Shown here: in pieces, positions 13,190 through 21,045 of the stretch | Position numbering within the stretch: position 1 is the first letter of the stretch | How the letters are laid out: each line of letters starts with the position of its first letter | DNA from: a virus | Direction: 5' to 3' (one strand) | DNA: 22,001 nucleotides | IMG/VR virus record: IMGVR_UViG_3300043544_000008 | Location: 1-22,001 of that record | Notes under the pieces: generated by a model | Database searches by the model: none | Told to the model about the DNA's origin: nothing | Seen by the model: only the letters and a program-made list of their open reading frames with translations | Position numbers and translations under genes: made by a program

Positions 13190-14233
13190 ATGGTTGTTTT
13201 TAAGAAACTGTCCGATAAACTTCCTACCGTACCGCTTACTTATACAACCGAAGAGGGCAAAGAACTTGAATTGCCTATAAAAGCTCCCGAAAAGGAACAA
13301 CCCGAGATTATTGTTGTAGAACCTACAGAGATCGGTTTTTTCCAAACTATATGGGCTAAGGAACATCTTGTAGCTGTAGCGGTGTTTAAAGAAGCGATAG
13401 GTCAAGCTTTAGCTTTATTAGGAGCGGAATCGTCTGGTTTACGAGATGCTCTCGTAAACTTAAGAGATTCGATTTTTCAATTTCTAGATGTAATTGCTAG
13501 TATTGCTAAAGAGCGGGAAGAGTTGAGATACGAATTCGAAGGACTTGTTCCGTTTTGGCCAACCGAATGGGAGAATATCGAAGCGTTACGTGAAAAAGTG
13601 TCCAAAGCGGTAAAACAAGTCGTTGACGAGTTTGACAGGTTATTATCTAACGATTCCACGAAAGTAGGAGCCGCCTACATTCTTGTAAATTTCATGAATG
13701 AACTTTACAAGAACGAAACCGTCCTCAAAATTCTCAGAACTTCTTTTACGATGTATACGGGAAAAGAAGTTAAAGGACCTACTTTCAAACCTATTTTCGT
13801 AGATCTTGCTCCTCTCAGTATATTATACAATAGAGCAAAGCAGATCCTTGAGGAGAACAAAGAAAAGATTAGTACTGTTGAACAAACTTTGGAATCAGAA
13901 AAAGAACTCATCGAGGAGGTTAAGAGAGCGCCCGAGAAATACCGTCCTCTTTCTCCTGAAGAAATATCCTATTCAGTCGAAAAACTTCGTAAAAAATGGT
14001 CTACTAAGAAGGGAGAATTGAAGAAACTTGCCGAATTTGCTCGTCAAAAATACAACGATTACGTTTTCTGGAAATACGTTGATCGTTATATAAACAAACT
14101 TGCTTCTTTAGATCTTGAAAATAATCCTTACGCAATCGAAGAGTTGTTAAGTAAAAATTCTTCTATAAGCGATCTTATCTATAAGAACTTATTCATCCAA
14201 TTATTTAACGAATTTCTCAAGAACGAACTATGA
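13190..14233 (+). CDS. helical hypothetical protein preceding the large terminase
   Basis: 347 residues, not recognised. It opens with a Pro/Glu-rich N-terminal 50 residues, then long helical and coiled-coil segments (about 55-130, 215-290 and 290-345), highly charged. The start at 13190 is chosen because GGAGG about 6 bases upstream lies there; the open frame runs up to 13031 but inside the HTH gene. It ends in an ATGA overlap with terL, so the two are co-translated. Position suggests packaging or head assembly (terminase partner, head decoration or scaffold), but no motif confirms it. Confidence 0.8.
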   Translation: MVVFKKLSDKLPTVPLTYTTEEGKELELPIKAPEKEQPEIIVVEPTEIGFFQTIWAKEHLVAVAVFKEAIGQALALLGAESSGLRDALVNLRDSIFQFLDVIASIAKEREELRYEFEGLVPFWPTEWENIEALREKVSKAVKQVVDEFDRLLSNDSTKVGAAYILVNFMNELYKNETVLKILRTSFTMYTGKEVKGPTFKPIFVDLAPLSILYNRAKQILEENKEKISTVEQTLESEKELIEEVKRAPEKYRPLSPEEISYSVEKLRKKWSTKKGELKKLAEFARQKYNDYVFWKYVDRYINKLASLDLENNPYAIEELLSKNSSISDLIYKNLFIQLFNEFLKNEL

Positions 14234-15840
14234 TTAGATTGAGTCATTTCGAAGAAGTTCCTCTTACAGCTAAAGACTTTATTTTATCGCCTTCTCACAT
14301 GGATTTTCGTATGATTTCGGCTCGTCAGTTACGTCTCGTAGAATTTATGTGCGGTAACGACGTAACTCGCGTATTCGACAACAACAGGAATCTAGCTGTA
14401 GTTGTATGGGGCAAAGGATCAGGTAAGGATACTATTATTTCAATGCTTTTTTGCTACTTCATTTATTGGTTGTTATGTTTAGAATCGCCCGCCGAAACTT
14501 TCGGTCTTTCTAGTATTGATACTATAGATATAATAAATGTGGCGGCGAGCCGTGAACAAGCTACACAAATTTTCTTTGAAATGTTAAAAAGAAGAATCCA
14601 AAACTGGCCTTGGTTACGTCAAAAATATAAAGTCGTTGTTTCGTCGAACATACCCCCAATTATCAAAAGTGATACTGTTAGTATACAGAAAAACGTTGTT
14701 ATTTTTCCTAAAAACATTCGTCTCTTTAGCGGACATACGAACTTAGCCAGTCTAGAGGGACGTAATGTTTTAGTCTGGGTTCTTGACGAAGCCGACGGTA
14801 TGAGGACCGAAAAAGAAGACGTCGCCGAACAATTATATCGTTTGTTACGTACGTCAGCCGTTTCAAGATTCGGAAATCGTCATAAAGGGTTTGTTATTAC
14901 GTACCCGAGATCTAAAGAATCGTTTTCTATCAAACTATTCAAAAAGTACTTAGACGATCTGCACGTTTATACAGATAAAGCTGCTACTTGGGACGTGAAA
15001 CCGCCTTCCTGTTTTTCAGGAACATATTTCAGGTTTAAGGATCATCTTATACCTATCGAGTTTAAAGAAGACTTTGAGAGAGATCCTTTCGGATCAATGA
15101 CTTGTTACATGTGTCAACCTACCGAAGTTGAAAGTCCTTTCATTGAGTTGCCGAATAGAGTTGACGAATGTGCTAACTCTGTTCCTCTCGCATTATTTGA
15201 AGATTACGTAGAAGGATCTCGTGTCAAGAAACGTCTTGTCAGTTCCGTAAGGGAATGTCCTCATCCTCACGTTGTTGGTGTTGACCTCGGGCATAGAGCT
15301 GATTCGGCATGCGTTTCTGTAGTACATTGTGAACTACGTAATAACAATCCGTATTATGTACACGATCTCCTTTTAACATGGACTCCTAACTATTCTAAGG
15401 AAGAAGTTGTTGATTTTGAGAATGTTGCAGAAATAATATTTGAATTATCAAAAAAGATTCGTATAGTTGCTGTTATCGCGGATCGATGGAATTCTGTGTG
15501 GTTAACCCAGAAACTTGCATCAAGCGGTATAATTTCTTATGATATAACACTGAACTTTCAAGATTATACGTTTTTAAAGGAGCAAATTTATCAGAAAAGG
15601 ATCTCGTTAATTCCCGATTCTTTGTTTCTCGAAGAGCTTAAGCGGTTAGTGATTCTTAAAGGAAGTAAAATTGATCATTTGCCTCAATATTCTAAAGATC
15701 GTGTTGATTCGTTATGTTGTGCTTTACGAATGTTACGTGACCAGAAAATAGTATCTAGAAGCGAATCCGGATGGATTTCTATAGACGCATCGCCAGATTT
15801 TATGCCGGTAGAGCAAGGAGGTTTTATAATTCAAAAATGA
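14230..15840 (+). CDS. terL: Terminase large subunit (ATPase and nuclease)
   Basis: 536 residues. The ATPase domain carries Walker A GKGSGKDT (61-68) and Walker B VWVLDEAD (182-189), with an INVAASREQATQIF segment typical of TerL. The RNase H-like nuclease domain shows D352 in VGVDLGHRAD, D418 in VIADRW, and D490/D493 in KDRVDSLCCALRML. It cuts concatemeric DNA and pumps it into the prohead. The start overlaps the upstream gene by 4 bases and its stop overlaps the next ATG. Confidence 0.95.
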   Translation: MIRLSHFEEVPLTAKDFILSPSHMDFRMISARQLRLVEFMCGNDVTRVFDNNRNLAVVVWGKGSGKDTIISMLFCYFIYWLLCLESPAETFGLSSIDTIDIINVAASREQATQIFFEMLKRRIQNWPWLRQKYKVVVSSNIPPIIKSDTVSIQKNVVIFPKNIRLFSGHTNLASLEGRNVLVWVLDEADGMRTEKEDVAEQLYRLLRTSAVSRFGNRHKGFVITYPRSKESFSIKLFKKYLDDLHVYTDKAATWDVKPPSCFSGTYFRFKDHLIPIEFKEDFERDPFGSMTCYMCQPTEVESPFIELPNRVDECANSVPLALFEDYVEGSRVKKRLVSSVRECPHPHVVGVDLGHRADSACVSVVHCELRNNNPYYVHDLLLTWTPNYSKEEVVDFENVAEIIFELSKKIRIVAVIADRWNSVWLTQKLASSGIISYDITLNFQDYTFLKEQIYQKRISLIPDSLFLEELKRLVILKGSKIDHLPQYSKDRVDSLCCALRMLRDQKIVSRSESGWISIDASPDFMPVEQGGFIIQK

Positions 15841-17303
15841 GAGGTCGATCGACGCAAGATTTTGGCCAAAAATTACGTCTTCGTTTAAGAGATCCGAGGT
15901 TACACCCTTATTTTTCGGTAAGATTTCGTGTGCCAAGACAATATTGGCGGTTCGATCCTAGAAGATTTCCTTGGGGTTCGATGACTTGGCGTCGTGAACC
16001 CGGTATTAGTTTACCAGCAAGTCCTGGTATACTTGACGAAGAGTTCGTACCGCAGGAACACACCCAAGGAACAGGACCTGGAGTTTCTTCGCACACAACT
16101 AACTTAGAACCATATTTTGGAAGAGGAATTATTGAAAGTAAACCTTCGATTACTCGTGAAAGTTCTAAAAAGGAGTGGTTAAAAATAAGTCAGAAGAAGG
16201 AAAGTCCTCTCGCGTTGTACGAATTTGCGAAAAGTTTGCTTGATGAAGGGTATAAATTTTCTGATTTTCCCAAGGATTTGCGAAAAGAAATAATAGAGGG
16301 CGTGTCAGAAGATTTTTTTTATCGTGACTTATTGGTCAAAGAACTACTTAAACACGACGAAGATATACCTAATGAAATAATACAAGATATATCAGAAAGT
16401 CCTAAATATTCATACAATACCGCTATAAAACTACTTGAACACAAAAAAGATATACCTAATGAAATAATACAAGGTATATCAAGAAATTCTTGGTATTCAT
16501 ACGATTTTGCTATAAAACTACTTGAACACAAAAAAGATATACCAAACGAATTAATACGAGGTATATCAGAAAGTCCTGAATATTCATGTGCGCTTGCCAA
16601 AGAACTGTTCAAGTTAGGTAAAGATATACCAAATGAATTAATACAAAGTATATCAAAAAGTCCTGACTGGTCATATTGGTTTGTTTTTACTACAAAACCA
16701 CTTGAACACGGTAAAGATATAAAAGATATACCTAACGAAATAATACAAGGTATATCAGAAGATCCTTATCATTCAAGTACTATTATCGAAGAACTACTTA
16801 GATATGGTAAAGATATACCTAACGAATTAATACAAGGTGTATCAAAAGATCCTAGGTGGTCGTACAACGTTGTCGAAAAACTACTCAAACGTAATAAAGA
16901 TATACCTGATGTAATAATACAAAGTATATCAAAAAGTCCTGAATATTCATATTATTTTGCTATAGAACTACTTGAACGTAATAAAGAAATACCTAATGAA
17001 ATAATACAAAGTATATCAAAAAGTCCTTATTATTACGGTTTGTTTTTAGTAAATACCGGCAAAGATGTGCCAGACGAAGTGATTAAAGGTATCTTGAAAG
17101 ATTATGGTTTGACATTTAACTTTGCTGTAGAATTAGTTGAACATGGCAAAGATGTACCTAAAGAAATAGCGCAACGCATAGCAGAAACACCTATGGATTC
17201 GTACAGTTTCTCCGAACTCTTTGGCTTTGACAAATCAAAGATACCGTCAGAAATACAAGAATCAGCCAAGAAATACGAGTATTATCGGGGGGAACTCGAC
17301 TAA
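15837..17303 (+). CDS. Arg-rich N-terminal protein fused to a tandem 29-residue repeat domain
   Basis: 488 residues, not recognised as a named family. Residues 1-55 are very Arg-rich with aromatic turns (RDPRLHPYF, RVPRQYWRF, WRREPG). Residues 56-110 are a Pro/Gly/Ser linker. Residues about 126-475 hold about ten helical repeats, consensus KDIPNE(I/L)IQxIS(K/E)SPxYSYxxAIxLLE. Successive DIPNE motifs start at residues 176, 205, 234, 263, 297, 326, 355, 384, 410 and 439. The repeat pattern resembles the short helical-hairpin repeats found in other phage proteins. The start is the ATG overlapping terL's stop (ATGA); AAGGAGG at 15815-15821 is 15 bases away. It lies between terL and portal. Confidence 0.8.
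   Translation: MRGRSTQDFGQKLRLRLRDPRLHPYFSVRFRVPRQYWRFDPRRFPWGSMTWRREPGISLPASPGILDEEFVPQEHTQGTGPGVSSHTTNLEPYFGRGIIESKPSITRESSKKEWLKISQKKESPLALYEFAKSLLDEGYKFSDFPKDLRKEIIEGVSEDFFYRDLLVKELLKHDEDIPNEIIQDISESPKYSYNTAIKLLEHKKDIPNEIIQGISRNSWYSYDFAIKLLEHKKDIPNELIRGISESPEYSCALAKELFKLGKDIPNELIQSISKSPDWSYWFVFTTKPLEHGKDIKDIPNEIIQGISEDPYHSSTIIEELLRYGKDIPNELIQGVSKDPRWSYNVVEKLLKRNKDIPDVIIQSISKSPEYSYYFAIELLERNKEIPNEIIQSISKSPYYYGLFLVNTGKDVPDEVIKGILKDYGLTFNFAVELVEHGKDVPKEIAQRIAETPMDSYSFSELFGFDKSKIPSEIQESAKKYEYYRGELD
16240..17262 (+). repeat. tandem ~87-bp in-frame repeat array
   Basis: Imperfect 87-bp units encode the 29-residue repeats of the gene at 15837-17303. One 35-base stretch is identical at 16422-16456 and 16509-16543, exactly 87 bases apart, and phrases such as GATATACCTAATGAAATAATACAA recur through the array with synonymous and missense differences. 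One unit carries a duplicated KDIKDI stretch (about 16715-16735) that lengthens it to 34 residues. The near-identity of adjacent units suggests recent duplication by recombination or slippage. Confidence 0.85.
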
Positions 17304-17323
17304 TTTAACAGGAGGTACTTAAA

Positions 17324-17596
17324 ATGAGGTTTGTAGATCCGTCTCAATTCGACAAAGCAGGTTCATTCTGGCAATTAGATAAAAAGAGTAGGAAATTGAG
17401 AAGGGTTATCGAAAAAGTTCAAAAGCAAGGTTTTTATTCTAAATATGACGAAGGAGACGAAGTTTATTACGACGGCGGTATAAACGTTTGTAAAGTTAAA
17501 ATAGCCAAAGTTATGGAAGACGGAATGTACGAAATTGAGCTTGGCGGTAATAGAATCGTTGTACCCGAAGAGACTTTATTTTCACCAGAAGAATAA
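17324..17596 (+). CDS. small hypothetical protein, possible SH3-like barrel
   Basis: 90 residues. A basic N-terminal half (DKKSRKLRRVIEKVQKQG) is followed by beta-rich sequence: GDEVYYDGG, CKVKIAKVMEDGMYEIELGG, RIVVPEETLF. The pattern of short strands around GDEV resembles small KOW/SH3-like barrels, which is only a fold impression. AGGAGG at 17310-17315 is 8 bases before the ATG. It stands between the repeat protein and the next unknown gene in the head module. Confidence 0.75.
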   Translation: MRFVDPSQFDKAGSFWQLDKKSRKLRRVIEKVQKQGFYSKYDEGDEVYYDGGINVCKVKIAKVMEDGMYEIELGGNRIVVPEETLFSPEE

Positions 17597-17624
17597 CTCC
17601 TTATCGACGGAGGTGTATCTAACA

Positions 17625-18728
17625 ATGACAAAACCGTTAAAATGGACCGACTTAGGAGAAGACGACATTTATTTTGACTACGAAAGTGACCCCGTCTTAA
17701 AACAACATATTAAGAAAGAAGGCGGTTTCACCTGGGATATTTCTCGTATTCTTCAAAAAGTACCTTACAGCGGTTCTTCTACTCAGCAAGAAATGTTAGA
17801 ACTTGAACAAAATATGCGCGACCTTATTGCCGAGGGTAAGTATAGTTATAAATACATCGAAAACTTTCTAGTCAGTCTCGGGTACAATTTAAACAAAATT
17901 CGTAGAGTCTTCAAAAAACTGACCGGGGTTGAACCAGACGTTTATTTAGACGCACAACCATATCTAGATACACCTCCGACAATTCCTGGTATAAATTACG
18001 GATGGGGCGAATCTAAGGATAGTAAGTACGAGTATTATTTTATAATGCCGTGGATTGATAGATATTGTATCTTTGGTCAAAAAGGTATGGACCGCGAGAT
18101 TGTTAGTGAACATTACACGTTAGAATCTGCTTTAAAAGAACTTGAAGGTAAGGTCAAAAAGTTGTACACGTTTGATCGTATTTTAACGGAAAAAGACTTA
18201 ATATCTCGTAAGAACGTTCATTCGCCGGAAGATATGCCGATAGGTATCAAAGTAGCTCAAAATCAAGATACGAAACAACCCAGCAAAGACGTTGTTACCG
18301 AACTAACCGAAAAAGAAGAATTTGTAGATGAGAAAACACCCGCCGAATTTTTCGAAGAATCTACCGAAGAAGTTGCTCCTAACGTTGTAGACGCAGTTAG
18401 GACCATTTTTGATTATGTCGAATCTTTAAATATTCCTGGTTACATTGTTCAAGTGAAAGATTTAATGTATAGGTCGCAAAAAGGCGAGGTCTTTGAGGCA
18501 CAACCGTCTGTTGAAGGTGTCGAAATTTCTAAAACAACATTCGAAGTGCCGGCTTATTTTGCAGTTGTACTTGTCTTTACTAAAGACGGAATTTCTAAGA
18601 AAGGGTTAACGATATTTGTACATAACCCCGAAGATAATACATTAGAAACAAGAGGTACTTTTAAAGGCGAGGACGGTAAACTATACGGTTTAAACTTAGA
18701 AGGTTTAAACCAGTATTTTAATGTGTAA
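17625..18728 (+). CDS. hypothetical protein of the head module
   Basis: 367 residues, not recognised. The N-terminal about 110 residues are helical (EQNMRDLIAEGKYSYKYIENFL and following); residues about 118-185 are beta-rich (YEYYFIMPWIDRYCIFGQ); a Pro/Glu/Thr-rich linker lies at about 215-265; a C-terminal alpha/beta domain at about 265-367 contains VVLVFTKDGISKKGLTIFV and ends LNQYFNV. The ATG at 17625 is preferred over the open frame start at 17535 because GGAGG (17609-17613) lies 11 bases upstream. It sits directly before the portal gene, which suggests a head-associated or packaging role. Confidence 0.8.
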   Translation: MTKPLKWTDLGEDDIYFDYESDPVLKQHIKKEGGFTWDISRILQKVPYSGSSTQQEMLELEQNMRDLIAEGKYSYKYIENFLVSLGYNLNKIRRVFKKLTGVEPDVYLDAQPYLDTPPTIPGINYGWGESKDSKYEYYFIMPWIDRYCIFGQKGMDREIVSEHYTLESALKELEGKVKKLYTFDRILTEKDLISRKNVHSPEDMPIGIKVAQNQDTKQPSKDVVTELTEKEEFVDEKTPAEFFEESTEEVAPNVVDAVRTIFDYVESLNIPGYIVQVKDLMYRSQKGEVFEAQPSVEGVEISKTTFEVPAYFAVVLVFTKDGISKKGLTIFVHNPEDNTLETRGTFKGEDGKLYGLNLEGLNQYFNV

Positions 18729-18744
18729 TGAATAGGAGGCGAAT

Positions 18745-20502
18745 ATGACCGAGAAAAATACGCCTGAAAATCAATCTGAAGGAAAGAAAAGATTGCCGTC
18801 TTCAGCCGGTGTTCACGTAAACTTTGTTCCTGACGGCGAAACTATAAAGGACGCCGCTCTCCTTAAGAAAGCTTCTTTTGAAAAGAAAGCTGCAACCGGA
18901 GATATTTGGGGAACTGGGTCTGATACAATGCGTCTTCCTTTAACTTACATCGACCCTTTATTTGATCCCGTCCTCGTATTATTCCCGAAAGAAAATATTC
19001 GTGAACTGAACCGTCGTCTTCGTCATTATTATAACTACCATCCTATCGTAGGATCTGTTATTGATACTCACGTTGAGTTCAGTTTGTGCGATTTCGAGCT
19101 AAGTTGTCCAGACCCAGTAATAGAAAGGGAATACAACGATTTTAAAGAACGTGTCTCTTTACACGAGTTTTTGATGCAGTTAGGTCGCGATTATTTTTTG
19201 ATTGGCGAGGCGATTGGGTATGGCGATTGGGATGATACCGAATTAACTTGGAAAAGTTTCGTACAATATCCCCCCGAAAATATTGAGGTGTTTAAAACGT
19301 ATGTCGGACCCGGCGTTGTATACGCTTTAAAACCAGATGAAGAGTTGAGAAGGATCTTGACTTCTTCCAAAGCAACAGATCGGGCTATAGCTCAACTGAT
19401 ACCGGATGATCTCAAAGAAGCGATACTCAAAGGTAAACCGTACATTTTAAATAATGCTAACTTAATAGTTTTGTCAAGAAGACCAGCCGCGTATATAGCG
19501 AGAGGCAGTTCTTTAGTAACACGTGTTCTAAAGTATTTGTTACTAGAAGAAAAATTGTTACTATTGTTATTTACATACATAGACACAAGCATGTTCCCAA
19601 TCAAGTTAGTAAAAGTTGGTGATGCCGGTAAAGGTATAATTCCAAGTAAAAAACAAATCGAAGAAATCAGAAGGTTATTAATGCAAGCTCAAAGCGATCC
19701 TTCGTTTACTATTGTTACCCATCCGTTTGTAAATATCGATTTTCCAACACCAGTTGGTAAGTTCGAAAATCCGATTAACTTGTTAGAATTTGTTTACAAA
19801 CGTATTTTAGTCGGTTTGATGGCAAGCGACGAATTTCTGAAAGGATCAGTTTCTCCGTACGCGTCAGCCACGGTTAGTACTCGTCTTGTTATGATGCGAT
19901 ACCTCGCTTTTAGAAAGAGAGTTGAAAACGTCGTTCTTAACAAAATCTTTAGACCGATAGCCGTTGCCAGAGGATACAAAGATAAAGACGGTAATTTAAT
20001 TCTTCCTGTTTTCAAATGGAAACAACGTAATTTACTCAACGAACAAGCTGAACGCGAATTGTTAATGAGACTTCGTGACAAACAAGAAATACCGTTCAAA
20101 CTTATATGTGAAGTGTTTAACTTAGATTATGATCAGGTTAAGAAAGATCTCGAGAAAGAACAATCTACAGTATTCGATCCAGTGTATAAAGAGGCGATTA
20201 GAGAGAAAGCGAAAGACAAAGGTATTTTAAACGAAGTTATCAAAGGAGTACCGGTTCCTGAAGCTATTAAGAAAGGAGCGGAAGAAGGTGAGCGTGTTAC
20301 GAAACCAGGAAGACCATCAATATTAGAAGAATTAAAAGCTCCGCCATATATTCCTACCCCGACTGGTAAAACAGCCATACCTCCGAGAACAGAGCCTCTC
20401 GAGAAAGGTACCGAAACTAAACCTGTTGGTATCGAGAAACCTGAAACGAAACCTGAGATTCCAGCCGAAACTAAACCAAGTCCGGGTACAGAAGCCAAAT
20501 AA
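18745..20502 (+). CDS. Portal protein
   Basis: 585 residues. Features typical of phage portals: an early PLTYIDPLFDPVLVLFP region and LNRRLRHYYNYHPIVGSVIDTHVEFSLCDFEL, then DYFLIGEAIGYGDW, LIVLSRRPAAY, a long helical stem-like stretch (RVLKYLLLEEKLLLLLFTYIDT), and a wing/crown region around LMASDEFLKGS and STRLVMMRYLAFRKRVENVVL. The ring would sit at the capsid vertex as the DNA entry channel. The last about 65 residues are low-complexity Pro/Glu/Thr/Lys (ETKP and EKP repeats). AGGAGG at about 18734-18739 precedes the ATG. It sits between terL and the prohead protease, as is standard. The stop shares a base with the next ATG. Confidence 0.9.
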   Translation: MTEKNTPENQSEGKKRLPSSAGVHVNFVPDGETIKDAALLKKASFEKKAATGDIWGTGSDTMRLPLTYIDPLFDPVLVLFPKENIRELNRRLRHYYNYHPIVGSVIDTHVEFSLCDFELSCPDPVIEREYNDFKERVSLHEFLMQLGRDYFLIGEAIGYGDWDDTELTWKSFVQYPPENIEVFKTYVGPGVVYALKPDEELRRILTSSKATDRAIAQLIPDDLKEAILKGKPYILNNANLIVLSRRPAAYIARGSSLVTRVLKYLLLEEKLLLLLFTYIDTSMFPIKLVKVGDAGKGIIPSKKQIEEIRRLLMQAQSDPSFTIVTHPFVNIDFPTPVGKFENPINLLEFVYKRILVGLMASDEFLKGSVSPYASATVSTRLVMMRYLAFRKRVENVVLNKIFRPIAVARGYKDKDGNLILPVFKWKQRNLLNEQAERELLMRLRDKQEIPFKLICEVFNLDYDQVKKDLEKEQSTVFDPVYKEAIREKAKDKGILNEVIKGVPVPEAIKKGAEEGERVTKPGRPSILEELKAPPYIPTPTGKTAIPPRTEPLEKGTETKPVGIEKPETKPEIPAETKPSPGTEAK

Positions 20503-20801
20503 TGAAAATTCCTACTTATAAAGTCGGTAATATCCTTATTCCCGCAATATCGCGTTATCTTTCGAGCAGTTTTAAGAAAAGAATTCCTATCAAGATTAAA
20601 TTTGTTCCTGTCAGGTTTAAAGATATTACTGATTATAGAGAATCGCCTACACGGTTTCACCCGTACGTTAAAGATCATCCTACTGTTTACGATGCTCCGT
20701 ATATGAATCAACCTCCGTACTACGGAATCAGAACCGATATTCGATATTACGATTATACCAGTGGACCGATAATCGGAACTAAACCGAGCGAGCTATACTA
20801 A
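20502..20801 (+). CDS. small Tyr/Pro-rich hypothetical protein
   Basis: 99 residues, not recognised. N-terminal segment KVGNILIPAISRYLSSSFKKR is followed by short basic strands and a Tyr/Pro-rich C-terminal half (PYMNQPPYYGIRTDIRYYDY). Its ATG uses the last base of the portal stop (TAATG), with no strong binding site, so it is probably coupled to portal translation. Position suggests a minor head component, without motif support. Confidence 0.6.
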   Translation: MKIPTYKVGNILIPAISRYLSSSFKKRIPIKIKFVPVRFKDITDYRESPTRFHPYVKDHPTVYDAPYMNQPPYYGIRTDIRYYDYTSGPIIGTKPSELY

Positions 20802-20853
20802 ACAGGTATACTTTAATTTTATGCAATAAGAACGTGTCTAACGGGGTAAACTT

Positions 20854-21045
20854 ATGCCATTTATAAAACACGGAGTTCCCGTCGATTTACAACAAATTGA
20901 CATTTGCCCTGTATGTAAAAAACCGAAAGAAGAATGTATTTGCGAAAAACAAAAGAAAGAATCTTCTTCTCTGACGGATCAAAACAATGGCGTTCATAAA
21001 GAGAGCAACGGTAGTAGGGAGCTTTTACACCGGAAATCAAATTGA
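20854..21045 (+). CDS. small mini-zinc-ribbon protein
   Basis: 63 residues. Four cysteines (C18, C21, C28, C30) form CPVCKKPKEECIC, a compact zinc-ribbon-like cluster. The remainder is polar and unstructured. The binding site is weak (ACGGGG about 9 bases before the ATG). The last 59 bases overlap the prohead protease gene in another frame. It may be a real small gene or a partly spurious frame; the ordered cysteines favour real. Confidence 0.5.
   Translation: MPFIKHGVPVDLQQIDICPVCKKPKEECICEKQKKESSSLTDQNNGVHKESNGSRELLHRKSN

Noticed and set aside
16240-17262. Tandem repeats considered as a CRISPR array
   Set aside because: Units are in frame, about 87 bp, directly adjacent without spacers, and encode a regular helical repeat.
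18684-18712. GGTTTAAAC palindromes occurring twice close together
   Set aside because: They encode GLN codons in the end of the 17625 gene and the short dyad is expected from an AT-rich sequence.
20133-20711. 192-residue open frame on the minus strand
   Set aside because: It lies antisense to the portal C-terminus and the next small gene, has no ribosome binding site and is explained by the codon pattern of the sense genes.
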